From Collybiopsis luxurians FD-317 M1 (lineage: Eukaryota; Basidiomycota; Agaricomycetes; Agaricales; Omphalotaceae): 17,778 nt of DNA. A program made the position numbers and the translations under genes. This document shows positions 1 to 9,099 of this stretch, piece by piece. Numbering within the stretch: the stretch's first letter is position 1; every line of letters begins with the position of its first letter. The stretch covers positions 1 through 17,778 of the forward strand of contig KN834802.1 of assembly GCA_000827265.1 (NCBI GenBank), read 5' to 3'. The notes beneath the pieces were generated by a model. That model was given only the letters and a program-made list of their open reading frames with translations, was not told where the DNA came from and ran no database searches.

Positions 1-1
1 C

Positions 2-103
2 CACAGCTCTGGAGCAGGGTCTGAGGTGTCTGATGGTAAGGGAGTTATGGAAGAGGAGTCCTATGATAAGCAGACCTTGGATAACTATGTCTTGAACAAG
101 TAA
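2..103 (+). CDS. Possible 3' end of an unidentified reading frame (partial)
   Basis: An open frame enters from the left edge and stops at TAA 101-103, giving 33 acidic, Ser/Gly-rich residues that include the run MEEESYDKQTLDNYVLNK. It resembles an ordinary C-terminal tail, but it is too short to assign. An alternative reading is an intron from a weak donor (GTAAAA at 99) to an acceptor ending at 183, after which the frame stays open for only about 25 codons. I cannot tell whether this is a host gene beside the retroelement or an upstream exon or leader of the element. Confidence 0.25.
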   Translation, partial: HSSGAGSEVSDGKGVMEEESYDKQTLDNYVLNK

Positions 104-186
104 AAATAGAGGGTTCTTTTATCTTGTCATTGAAAATACTACCACATGAAAATGCACAATGTAATTTTACATATATATTTCAGACA

Positions 187-347
187 AGTTCAATTTGAAC
201 TGAAAAATCACAGGGAGATGCCAGGCATCTCCCAGGGATCCTGGAAGATTCCCCAAAGAGCCCAGGATATAGGCTAAATCCTAGGCTCCCCAGGGTGCCC
301 AGGTTGCCCAGAGAGCTTCAAGAGCTTTCAGGCACCCTAGGATATAG
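187..347. repeat. Palindrome-rich leader upstream of gag
   Basis: Two perfect hairpins lie back to back. The first is AGTTCAA / TTGAACT with a 1-nt loop (187-201). The second is GGGAGATGCC / GGCATCTCCC with a 1-nt loop (213-233). Downstream, the word CCCAGG or a close variant recurs many times, and AGGATATAG occurs twice (about 264 and 339). The stretch has no sustained reading frame. By position it could be the untranslated leader of the retroelement, where packaging or dimerisation signals normally lie, but that is inference. No primer-binding site was recognised. Confidence 0.4.
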
Positions 348-407
348 CCCCATCCCTGGTCATCTTTGGGATTCCTCAGTTTGCCCAGGCTTAGGGTAAT
401 TTTTCAG

Positions 408-2282
408 ATGGTCCCACCACCAGTAGTTGTGGAAACTGCTCCTCAGGCCGCAGGATTCACTCCACCTGTATTTACAGCTGCTCCTAGGCAATACATCCAT
501 CCAACTGGCAGAAATTTCAACTCAATACCTGCAATTCCACATAGAACACCCAGACAAGTAACAAATGATTATCACCCTATTGTCTCGATGCATCAGGAAT
601 CTGCAAGAGTTCCAGATGAACAATATTGGAGATCGGGGACTTGAGAATATAGACCCTACATAGCGGAGCCAACATATGACTACTTGAATCATGCCAGTAC
701 CTACAGAGGGTATGGAGTAGCAGGAGCTCCAGGAGGACCTCCATATGGAGGAGTCATGCAGACAGGAGGAATTAGTGATGGAAATTCAGAAAGAGAAAGA
801 GGTAGTAGAAATGGCAGTTTTAGAGGGGGATCTGGAGGTGGTGGATCAGGGGGACTGGGGGGACCAGGAGGACCAGGTAGCCCAGGGGGACCACCTGATG
901 ATCCTGACAATTGGGGTTTGAATCACAATGCATATTGGCACCCAGAAAATGGATGGGTAGCTGTACGAGGCCCTAGAGGCAAGAGAGGAGAACTGGGTCC
1001 TGCAGGACAAGATGCAAGTCAGATTCTGGAATTTGATCAGCGAAAAGATCAATTAAATAAGGAAGCAAAACTCAATGTCAAAAAACCTGACCCTTTCGAT
1101 GGTTCTGATAGGTGGAAATGGGAACCTTTCCTCTCGCAAGTTCATTGCACTTTCATGGCCAAACCTACTATCTACAAGAATGACTCAGATAAAATTGGTT
1201 TTGCTGTCTTGTATCTGACAGGGGCAGCAGCTACTCACTACAATAATTTGCTGAAACAGGAAGAGGCTGGGATCCCCATCCCTGCTCTCCATACTTGGAT
1301 AGACTTTGTCACAGAATTCACATTGTATTTCAGATTATTTGATCCTGCACAAGATGCACAGATGAAACTGGCCTGGATCAAGCAGATGGACAATGAATTG
1401 TTTGCGACATTTATTATTCAATTCCAGGAGTATGTGTTCAAGACAGGGTACAATGACATGGCATTAGTAGCAATCCTCTGAGGGGCAGTAACAAAGAGTC
1501 TCAACATTACAGTAGCAGCTCAAACTCATCCCCCTCAGAATTATCCACAATGGGTACAGCGATTCCAGGAGTTGGACAATTCAATTTGTGCAACCAATGC
1601 AGCTCATTCTTGTGGAGAAAATTCTGGTTTCAGGACATATAATCCTATGGCCCCATTGAATCCTCAAAACTCTAACCTGCGACAAGGATCCAATAATAAT
1701 AACCCCCAGCAAGCAGGGGGTCAACAAGGTAGGAATCAAGGTAATTGGACCAATCGACAAAGAGGAGCTGCAGCTTGGGATAGTAATGTAAATTTGGACA
1801 ATATTAGTGGTACAGTATATGGACAATCTGAAGACTTTGCAAGTGTCTCAAGTCAGAATGGAAATAGTGGAGAAGGCTTAGAAAATCAGGGAGGAAATGA
1901 TGGAGTCTTGAAAAACCCAGGAGACAAAGAATTCCTATGGGCAATTTGAGCTGCCAGGACCCCTGAGCAAGTCAAAGAGTTCTGTTGACATTGTAAACTG
2001 GGACTCTGCTATAATTGTGGTGGATCAGATCATATTGGTAAAGTTTGCAAGAATCGGAAGAATTGGGACCCTCCAAAAAATGGAACTTCAAGTATAAACA
2101 ATCAACAAAGTGACCAGTTGAGGGCTGCAACCTTTACTCTAGAAGGGGACCCGCCTAATGACAAGATTTGGAATGTCGAGATAGAAAACAACTCAGGAAA
2201 AGCGGAGGGGATTCCAGAGACACACTGAGAGCAGCCTGGAATCCAAAAAACCCTGCTCAAGCGGTCTGTTGTGGGGCAGTAA
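408..2282 (+). pseudogene. gag: gag polyprotein (capsid and nucleocapsid), with five internal TGA stops
   Basis: One frame runs from ATG 408 to TAA 2280-2282, interrupted only by TGA at 642, 1479, 1947, 1986 and 2226. The N-terminal part is Pro-rich, followed by a Gly/Pro-rich linker (about 825-900). A retrotransposon capsid region follows (about 1075-1560), with KKPDPFDGSDRWKW, a YLTGAAATHY motif and FDPAQDAQMKL; this matches the gag type of fungal gypsy elements. An Asn/Gln/Gly-rich stretch leads to a zinc knuckle C-x2-C-x4-H-x4-C at 2007-2048. Gag packages element RNA into particles, and the knuckle binds RNA. Each internal stop sits where an Arg codon would fit, for example just after the capsid core at 1479. 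The start is uncertain: the same frame is open from 348 but without an earlier ATG. Confidence 0.85.
2007..2048 (+). other. CCHC zinc knuckle of gag
   Basis: The residues CYNCGGSDHIGKVC fit C-x2-C-x4-H-x4-C exactly, the nucleic-acid-binding knuckle of retroelement nucleocapsids. A TGA interrupts the frame seven codons upstream (1986-1988), between two further Cys residues. Confidence 0.9.
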
Positions 2283-3424
2283 TAGAAAACACATCCCCAG
2301 CTCATCTCTCGTCTCACTCTAACTCATTTCTTGTCTCGACATGTTTCCCTTTCTCTGATTCCGAAAATCTAAGCTATAATACTCTTATTGATTTGGGCAT
2401 GACTCATTCTTTTATTGATAAAAACCTTGCAGAAAAATTCCCAAAAAATATCTCTGATTTAGATACTCCAATTCCATTTGAATTATTTGATGGTCAGCCA
2501 ACTTTGGGAGGGGATATAACAAAAATTTTTAAAGATACTATCAGCTTCGCCAATGGTTCAATTCAAACAGTTGAATTCCTCATAACCCAACTACACCCAA
2601 CAGCTCCTATCGTGTTAGGTTTACCATGGCTCAAAGAATTCAATCCTGAAATAAATTGGAAGGATTTGACTTTGACATTCCAAGGAAGAGAATGAATTTC
2701 AGCTTCACTAGTTGATTCATTCACCAGTACATGGAACTTGAATACTAGCGAGACGCAGGATACATCAATCCCTGACTCAAAACATGAATCAGCCTATAAT
2801 GAACAAGTAAACAAAGAAGAAAATGTGGATGTAGACTCATCAGTTTTAGAATTCAACGAATGGTTGATTTATATGAATTGGGCTAATAATTACAACAAGG
2901 ATCTCAAAAAATGGAAAATTAAATACAATATAGGGGACAATGGAAATGGTTACTCCAAGAAAGCATTGAAAGCTTGGGCAGAAAAGATTGACAAAAGAAG
3001 TTCAAAACTGCCAGCATACAAGCAGAAACAGAGGTGGATATATAAACGAGTCAGAAAATTGCATCAGGATTCTATTCCACAAGGCCTGTCAACAAGGGTA
3101 TTAAATATCTCGAAAACCTCTGCACTCCAGCAATGGAGAAAACATACAAAACGAGGGATGAAGATAGGAAAACCCAAAAAGGTTGAAAGGAGAATGGGTC
3201 CAAACCTCCCAGGCATGGCAGTAAGTCTCATAAGTGCAGCTGCAATGGACACTATAATACGAGACGGGACACCTGCCTATTTCCTGCATATCACCACAGT
3301 CTTGAATCAAGTGAATAATGATAATACCACTAATACAGACAAATCTGCAACTCACGAGTTGATTCGAGGAAATAGGGAAGCTACAGAAAAGCTTCCGACA
3401 GAAGCAGAGACTGGAGAATCTTGA
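2168..3424 (+). pseudogene. pol: pol N-terminal part: aspartic protease and linker (frame -1 to gag)
   Basis: This frame overlaps the end of gag by about 110 nt and lies in the -1 frame, so the element probably expressed pol by -1 frameshifting or a similar device. The retropepsin-like region is visible around 2380-2690: LID..., [13 protein letters not shown], the flap-like region, and the late [16 protein letters not shown] motif typical of gypsy proteases. The catalytic triplet, normally D-S/T-G, reads D-L-G (2390-2398). TCG to TTG explains it, and the ATG two codons on would come from ACG in the same way. A TGA stop at 2693 separates the protease from a basic Lys-rich linker that I do not recognise (about 2740-3420), which ends in TGA 3422. 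The stretch continues in the same frame into RT. Confidence 0.8.
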
Positions 3425-4054
3425 AAAGACAAAGAAGAGATACTCAAACATGTTCCCGAGAAGTATCGAGACTTCTTGGATGTGTTCTCCCCAGGAGAGG
3501 CAAAGGTCTTACCTCTACACCGTCTGTACGATTTAAAAATTGAGATGGAAGGGGACTCAGCCCCTCCCTTTGGGAAACTCTATAACATGTCAGAAACAGA
3601 ACTAAAAGCCCTAAAGGATTATATAGATGATATGCTAGGGAAAGGGTTTATTAGAGCCTCCAACTCACCTGCTGGGGCTCCAGTTCTATTCGTAAAAAAG
3701 AAGGATGGAAGCCTAAGGCTTTGTGTTGACTATTGGGCCTTGAATCAAATCACAAGGAAGAATAGGTATCCCTTACCCCTTATAGGCCCACTTGTTGACC
3801 AACTACAAAGGGCAAAATACTTTACGAAGCTCAATTTGAGAGCAGGATATAACAATGTCCAAATAGCAGAAGGCCACAAATGGAAAACAGCATTTTGTAC
3901 GCGATACGGATCCTACAAAATGCTGGTCATGCCCTTCGGATTAACAAATGCCCCCTTGGCTTTCCAATTTTTTATGAACAACATTTTCCATGATTTACTG
4001 GATGTATGTGTGGTTATTTACTTGGATGACATTCTCATTTATTCGGATGACTGA
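3425..4054 (+). pseudogene. pol: Reverse transcriptase, fingers and palm, truncated by an out-of-frame deletion
   Basis: The region has the N-terminal approach to RT ([15 protein letters not shown]), then [23 protein letters not shown], the [14 protein letters not shown] block, [11 protein letters not shown] and [16 protein letters not shown] copies element RNA into cDNA. The YLDD box (4019-4030) is intact. The first catalytic Asp, in the LDL motif, is Asn (AAT 3833-3835). The Arg usual in VDYRALN is Trp (TGG 3734-3736). Both fit CpG transitions. Right after YSDD the frame hits TGA 4052, and the homologous sequence resumes at EYLGVIINPEG in the +1 frame. About 35-40 codons of the RT connection (my estimate from family layout) are missing. 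RT could not have been made from this copy. Confidence 0.9.
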
Positions 4055-4055
4055 A

Positions 4056-4730
4056 TATCTGGGAGTAATAATAAATCCTGAAGGAGTGTCAATGGATCAA
4101 TCCAAAGTTGAAGCCATAACATCTTGGCCAGTTCCACAGAATATAAAAGAACTGCAATCATTCTTGGGTTTTGCAAATTTCTATTGCAGATTTATTGACA
4201 ATTATAGTGGCATAATGAAAGCCCTAACGTCACTACTGCAAAAGGATGCTATTTGGCATTGGGATGAGTCATGTCAAAAGTGTTTTGACTTATTAAAAAA
4301 TGCCTTTACACATGCCCCAGTGCTATGACATTTTGATCCAGAACTTCTGATTATTCTGGAATGTGATGCATCAGATTGGGCAATAGCAGGAATATTGTCT
4401 CAGCTGGATCCAAAAACTGGAGAAATACATCCAATTGCTTTTCATACTTGGTCCATGATACCAGCTGAAATAAATTACAACATTTATGACAAGGAATTAC
4501 TGGCTATCGTGGAATGTTTTAAAGTTTGGAGAGCCTATTGTGACAGTTTGAGATTCCAAATCCAAGTTTATTCCAATCACAATAACCTGCAGTGATTTAC
4601 GACTACCAAACAGCTGTTGGCAAGACAGGCAAGGTGGTCAGAGGCATTGTCAGGATTTGACTTTCGAATCAACTATAGACCAGGAACTTTGGGAGCAAAA
4701 CCAGATGCTTTGACGAGATGAGCAGATGTA
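4056..4730 (+). pseudogene. pol: RT thumb/connection and RNase H domain, three internal TGA
   Basis: Frame 0 resumes with EYLGVIINPEG and the QSFLGFANFYCRFIDNYS motif, followed by the gypsy RNase H: ILECDASDWAIAGILSQ, an AEINYNIYDKELLAIVE block and the VYSNHNNLQ motif, then KPDALTR at the domain end. RNase H removes the RNA strand during cDNA synthesis. TGA stops lie at 4326, 4593 and 4719; each falls at a likely Arg position. The last acidic residue of the active site, expected as D in the D-H-x-N-L motif, is Asn (AAT 4575-4577, preceded by C, so GAT to AAT is a CpG transition). FHTWSM (TGG 4449) would normally have Arg. The domain is otherwise full length. Confidence 0.9.
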
Positions 4731-5765
4731 TACCCAAAGAAAGGAATTGATAGGGACTCTGCTAGAGCAGGAAGAGAGCAAATATTGATTCCTCCAGAAC
4801 AACTCAATGCAGCATTGCTTTTGAATGAGGATTTGTTATTAGAATGGATTCAAAAGGCAGAACAGGATGAGTTCATGCGAGACACAATAAAGCAGATTCG
4901 AGAAGGAAAGATTAAAAATGTGGTATTCAAAAATGGGTTACTTAAATGACAAGGTTGTATATATGTCCCTAATGACACAGACCTTCAATGAGATGTACTA
5001 TCTGCCCATCACAATCACACACTCAGAGGTCATCCGGGCGAGAAGAAAACAAGAAAGATACTCAATCAGTTGTTCTTTTGGAAAGGAAGCAGCAACGATG
5101 TACATCACTATGTACAAAGCTGCCATACTTGTATAAGATCCAAGGCTAGAAGAACTCTCCGATATGGGAATCTGAAACCTCTACCCATTGGGCAAAGACC
5201 CTGGAGCTCAATTTCAATGGACCATATAGTTCAACTCCTGAAAGCAGGAAAGGAACAATTTGACGCAATCCTAGTAGTAGTAGATCGGCTCACAAAACAA
5301 GCCATCTATATTCCCTGTCACATGACAGACACTGCAAAGGATTTCGCAAGACTATTCCTCAAAAATGTATTCTCAAAACATGGGCTACCAGTGGATATTG
5401 TCTTGGATCGGAGAAGCTTGTTCATCTCCCAGTTTTGGAAGGAATTGTGTAAGATACTTGGTATTGAGTCAAGTCTCTTGACGGCATATCACCCTCAAAT
5501 GGATGGACAGACAGAGAGAACTAATCAAAGCCTCAAAGGATACCTAAGAATCTATATGTCTTACAACCAAGACAACTGGGATGCTTTATTACCTATTGCA
5601 GAATTTGTATACAACAACACTCCCCATTCAACTACAGGATTAACACCCTTCTTTGCAAATAAAGGATATCATCTGAAACTTTTGATTAACCTATCAAAGG
5701 TGAATGACTCAGAAGCAAACCAGTATGCTACCGAGTTAAAAGAAATACACAAATATTTAAAATAA
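4731..5765 (+). pseudogene. pol: Integrase: zinc-binding HHCC and DDE catalytic core
   Basis: Integrase inserts the cDNA into the host genome. The N-terminal HHCC domain is visible: His residues in HHNHTLRGH (5007-5033) and CHTC (5121-5132), with TGA stops at 4947 and 4989 just upstream. The catalytic core keeps all three acidic residues: D at 5220-5222 (SMDHIV), D at 5406-5408 (VLDRRS) and E at 5514-5516 (DGQTERTNQ). The spacing is D-x61-D-x35-E, the canonical retroviral DD35E spacing. DRRS would normally be DRGS. The core then runs through YHPQMDGQTERT and YNNTPHSTTGLTPFFANKGYHL. A TAA at 5763-5765 is the only internal stop of the element that is not TGA. Confidence 0.92.
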
Positions 5766-6359
5766 CAAATATATGAAGCAAACGAGGCAGCAGTGAATCA
5801 GTTCAATTGCCACTGTGCTGGAAATCCTGATTGGAAAAAGGGCGACCAAGTCTGATTGGATATGGGTAACATCCAAACAAGAAGGCCTACCAAAAAATTG
5901 GATCACAAGTGGACAGGACCCTATACGATACTCGATAAAATAGGATCTCACGCATATCAACTCAAGTTACCGGGGGACCTACAATGAATCCACAATGTAT
6001 TCCATGTTGATAGACTAAAACCCCACCACCTGGATCCTTTCCAGCAAGTTGTATCGCCTCCCCCACCAATTTACATCAAAGGGGAACCAGAATATGAGGT
6101 CAAATCAATAAAAGATAGTCATCCAATGGGAGAAATGGACAGAGGAATCCAGTATTTAATCAAATGGAAAGGGTACAATGAGGAATCTTGGATTCCCTGG
6201 AAAGGTATGGTAGGAAGTATTGATTTGATTCACAAGTGGGAGAAAGCACATCTGAGGAAACAAAAGTTACCTCTCAAGCTCCTCAAAGAACTCAAAAGCC
6301 TAGCCCTGCAAGATGAGGAGGAAAGGGAGTTGAGACAGGCAGCTGAAGCTGTCATTTAA
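5766..6359 (+). pseudogene. pol: Integrase C-terminal GPY/F-like region and chromodomain
   Basis: Still in frame 0, the sequence shows KKLDHKWTGPYTILDKIG, the GPY/F-type module, with TGA at 5853 and 5985, then IHNVFHVDRLKPHH. A PPPP linker follows and then a chromodomain (about 6087-6240) with EYEVKSIKDS, YLIKWKGYNEESWIPW and LIHKWEKAH. Chromodomains of chromoviruses bind modified histone tails and steer insertion to heterochromatin; this is established for the group but not tested here. The terminal TAA at 6357-6359 appears genuine. The Lys/Glu-rich tail after the chromodomain is of normal length. Confidence 0.9.
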
Positions 6360-6603
6360 TCAGGAGAAATGACTCTTGAAATTGAAACCTCAACCTTAAA
6401 GGGGGGTAAAAGCAATACTTCAAGTTTTCATTTCCAATTTCTCAACACATTTCTCTTTATTATTATCAAAAATCATAACAAATTCACAATTCTATTTCAG
6501 GGAAATAAAGCATACAGTAGGCATAGATTGGGATATACAGGTACAGAAGGCTGGAATGGAAGGACTAGTCAAAGGACAACTCGCTTAATTCATCATGTTC
6601 AGC
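6360..6603. other. Spacer between pol and antisense gene B
   Basis: This contains the polypurine tract and an AT-rich stretch. On the minus strand AATAAA (6456-6461) lies about 145 nt beyond the stop of gene B and could be its poly(A) signal. On the + strand another AATAAA is present near 6503, usable by pol transcripts. No coding sequence is supported. Confidence 0.4.
6398..6406 (+). other. First polypurine tract, directly after pol
   Basis: AAAGGGGGG followed by TAA lies 38 nt after the pol stop, where a gypsy element normally keeps the plus-strand primer. No LTR follows here; the antisense gene block begins instead. It strongly resembles the tract at 9977-9985 (nine G, then TAA). Confidence 0.55.
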
Positions 6604-7508
6604 TCAAATGTCAAAAGGGATTCCAAATACTTCCTCCAGTTCCCAGGCATATAAATCCTCAACACGCTCAATCTCCATCTGCTCCCGTATATCCTGCAAG
6701 GACAGAGCCATATGGAGGCTGGGATCTGCCAATTCATCTTCATTCTTCTCGACCAATGAATGGGTCAAAGGATCCTCCCCGGTGCAAACAAAGTAGGCAT
6801 TAGGGTGACCAGATGAAAAGATCACTACAGGAGATGTATTGCAAGTCTCAACGAGAGTACTGGGAAGGGAAGTGGTATCAAGAGAAGGAACAAAATTGGA
6901 TAGGGAATTGGGAGTGGAGTCACTCTTTGTCTCGAAAGGAAAGGATTCAGATGAAGGACCACCCCATATGTCCATAGGGGCAACGGTGCTGGTAGTCACT
7001 GATTCCAAGGGCAGATCTCCAATATTCAAGAGATGACAAAGCTCCTTGTAAACACCATGAAATCGAGATAATTCAACTCCATGCCCCTGGGCCAAAGCTT
7101 CAGCAGCCAGTTGGAGGTTGTGGGACTCAATGAGAGAGTCTTGCAACTCCTTAATAACCTGATCTTGCTCCTTAATGGTCACTTCAGCAGTTTTGTGAAG
7201 ATATCTGGCTTCCTGTGCATCTTGCTAGGAAGGATCAGTGAGCCACGGAAACCCTATGACAAGTCAAAAAGACATACAGACAACTCGAGCATTTTATCAT
7301 CAAATTCCTGCATGGTTCGACTCAAGAGTTCTCGCAATTTGTGGATCTCATTGGATTGACCCTCGACAACCCTCTGCAGTCACCCAAACTTACAATGAGC
7401 TTGGTTCACAAAGATGTCCTGATCGGATACAACTTGAGAAATACTCTCAGCAGCATCAGCGAGATGATCCAGGAATGAAGCAGAGTCAAAGGGAGAAGGG
7501 AAAGCCAT
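6604..7508 (-). pseudogene. Antisense gene B of the retroelement: two-exon coiled-coil protein with an acidic tail
   Basis: Exon 1 is 7508-7278 and exon 2 is 7224-6604, for 283 codons plus stop. The intron 7277-7225 (53 nt) starts GTATGT, ends CTAG, carries a CTCAC/CTGAT branch candidate, and joins the exons in phase 0. The only internal stop is TGA (7382-7380) at a site that fits Arg CGA. The protein starts MAFPSPFDSASFLDHLAD. Residues about 40-130 are strongly helical with a heptad-like pattern (RELLSRTMQEF, KEQDQVIKELQDSL), suggesting a coiled coil. A Ser/Thr/Pro-rich linker follows, then an acidic helical C-terminus (EQMEIERVEDLYAWELEEVF). There is no signal peptide or membrane segment. 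I recognise no domain. It sits downstream of gene A in the same direction, 350 bp away, in the position where other retroelements carry a third gene. Confidence 0.7.
7225..7277 (-). other. Intron of antisense gene B
   Basis: On the minus strand this is GTATGT ... CCTTCCTAG, 53 nt. Its removal joins two open frames in phase 0. Reading through it gives a TAG inside the intron. Confidence 0.7.
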
Positions 7509-7858
7509 GACAAGGGAGGATCTCAAAATGAGGATAGAGAAATAGTCTCAAAAAGTGTCCTTTTATTGAGACAAGGATGCCCAATACGAACCTAATAAGG
7601 GATGAAACATGCAGCCACATGCATACACCTCATGGAAATTTTTGAATATTTCGATTCTCAGGAGATCTCTTATTTTGAACCTGGGGCAATTTCTTATTCA
7701 CACAAAGGAGGGGCCCAAAAAAGAAAAAAAGATTTAATTTGAGAAAAAAGTTCAATCATTTGGCTATGTAAAAGAGAGAAGGAATTCGAGACAAAAAGAA
7801 AACTATCTAGGTAATACAGGGATATATCTAGGCATAAGAAAATCATGAGGCAAAAATC
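7509..7858 (-). promoter_or_regulatory. Spacer between antisense genes A and B, probable promoter of B
   Basis: These 350 bp hold the 3' flank of gene A and the 5' flank of gene B. On the minus strand CAATAAAAGG (7568-7559) lies about 50-60 nt before the ATG of B. This is a TATA-like placement similar to that of the TATA box of gene A. The rest is A-rich and non-coding. The assignment is by position only. Confidence 0.3.
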
Positions 7859-8074
7859 CTAGGAGCTGCTGGATGAAGGCTTCGAGGGTGAAGCAGCTGC
7901 AAACTGTCCTTGAACTGACTTGAAAAGTTGTTGGAGCTGGGCAAGTTCCACATCCTGCAACTGCAACTCCTCTGCAGCGACTCATCAGGACTCCTCACTC
8001 ACAGCCAACCTCGCCTTCAAACTCTTGATCTTGCTCTCTTGTCCCTCCAATGTCTCTCTCAATTGCTGAGTCTC

Positions 8075-8129
8075 CTACAAAAAATTCCATTAAACCCTAA
8101 GTCAGTCAGACAAGAAGGAAGAAACTCAC
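8075..8129 (-). other. Intron 4 of antisense gene A
   Basis: This is 55 nt, GTGAGT ... TTTTTTGTAG, with a CTGAC branch candidate, phase 0, within the coiled-coil coding region. Confidence 0.75.
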
Positions 8130-8429
8130 CAATGACGGAACATCACCCTTGAAATGCCTCACAAAGGAGTTCAGACAAGTTAGTTCCTCGTCCTTCTCAT
8201 TCAACTGCGCATCACGCGAGGCCACTTGTTCCTGCAAACAAAGGTTCTCTGCCTTGGAGTGCTCTGCTGGTTGGGTCAAAGTCTGATACTCCTGATATGC
8301 TCAGAGGAGCTCGTCCTGTTGGGAATTGATGATGTTGGCAGAGGTCATATTCACAACAGTTAGCAACTTGATGAATCGAAGCAGGGACTCACTTGAGAAG
8401 GAAGCAGGGGGTTTGGAAGGCAAGTGTTG

Positions 8430-8494
8430 CTAAAAAGGAACATGACAGAACAGTAAACAACATGATAAATCTGCAAAAGTATGAAATTACACAC
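8430..8494 (-). other. Intron 3 of antisense gene A
   Basis: This is 65 nt, GTGTGT ... CCTTTTTAG, phase 0. It joins the 3' end of exon 3 (KEQL) to the QHLPSKPP start of exon 4. Confidence 0.6.
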
Positions 8495-8637
8495 CAATTG
8501 TTCCTTGAGACTGTCGAATGCTCCTTGAAGAAGACCATCTGCCAATGCCCAAAGATCCTGCTCAAGCATCATTTTTCTGGAACCGGAAACCAATGAAGAT
8601 ATCCTCAGGACAATGCATTTGATGGCAGTTCGTATCA

Positions 8638-8692
8638 CTGAAAAAGAAATTAGTTAGAATGGTGACATGAATGAAAAAATAGTGAAACTCAC
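8638..8692 (-). other. Intron 2 of antisense gene A
   Basis: This is 55 nt, GTGAGT ... CTTTTTCAG, with a textbook CTAAC branch point 15-20 nt before the acceptor. It is in phase 1, and the split codon becomes ATG. Confidence 0.8.
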
Positions 8693-9049
8693 TTTTGTCC
8701 CGAGTAGAGGAAGAGTTGTCAGAAGGGTCTTGTTTAATGAGAGGTTTGAAAAACCAGGTTTTCAAACTGGAAACCTTGCAATAGGACTGGTTGTTGATGG
8801 CCTTTCAGACAGGGGTGGGAGGTGTTGGAACAGGAACAGGGGGAGGTAGAACATCTTCAGGATAATCTAAAGTCATTGCATCCAGTTCTTCGGGAGCTCC
8901 CATCTCCACATTGACATCTACAGTGTCATGAGCAACCTCCTTCCCCTTATGAGACAAAGTTGGAACAGCCTGTTTGCAACTCAGCTCCCCTAAATGCATT
9001 CCCTCCTGTCGAAGGAGCTGACTCTTTCAAAAGGCATTCGAAGAGATGA

Positions 9050-9099
9050 CTAGAAAAGCTAATGAGTACTTATATTAACCACAGACTTATCAGACTCAC
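9050..9099 (-). other. Intron 1 of antisense gene A
   Basis: This is 50 nt, GTGAGT ... CTTTTCTAG on the minus strand, with a CTCAT branch candidate. It joins the exons in phase 1. Confidence 0.7.

Noticed and set aside
701..1052. Minus-strand Pro/Ser-rich open frames opposite gag
   Set aside because: They mirror the Gly/Pro-rich linker of gag. No start context, introns or motifs of their own.
2245..2251. AAAAAAC as a canonical -1 slippery heptamer
   Set aside because: It begins at the second base of a gag codon, so it is in the wrong phase for X-XXY-YYZ slippage.
6369..6803. Plus-strand frame after pol as a third element ORF
   Set aside because: It overlaps the coding exon of gene B and shows no family motif; the first part is AT-rich and non-coding in appearance.
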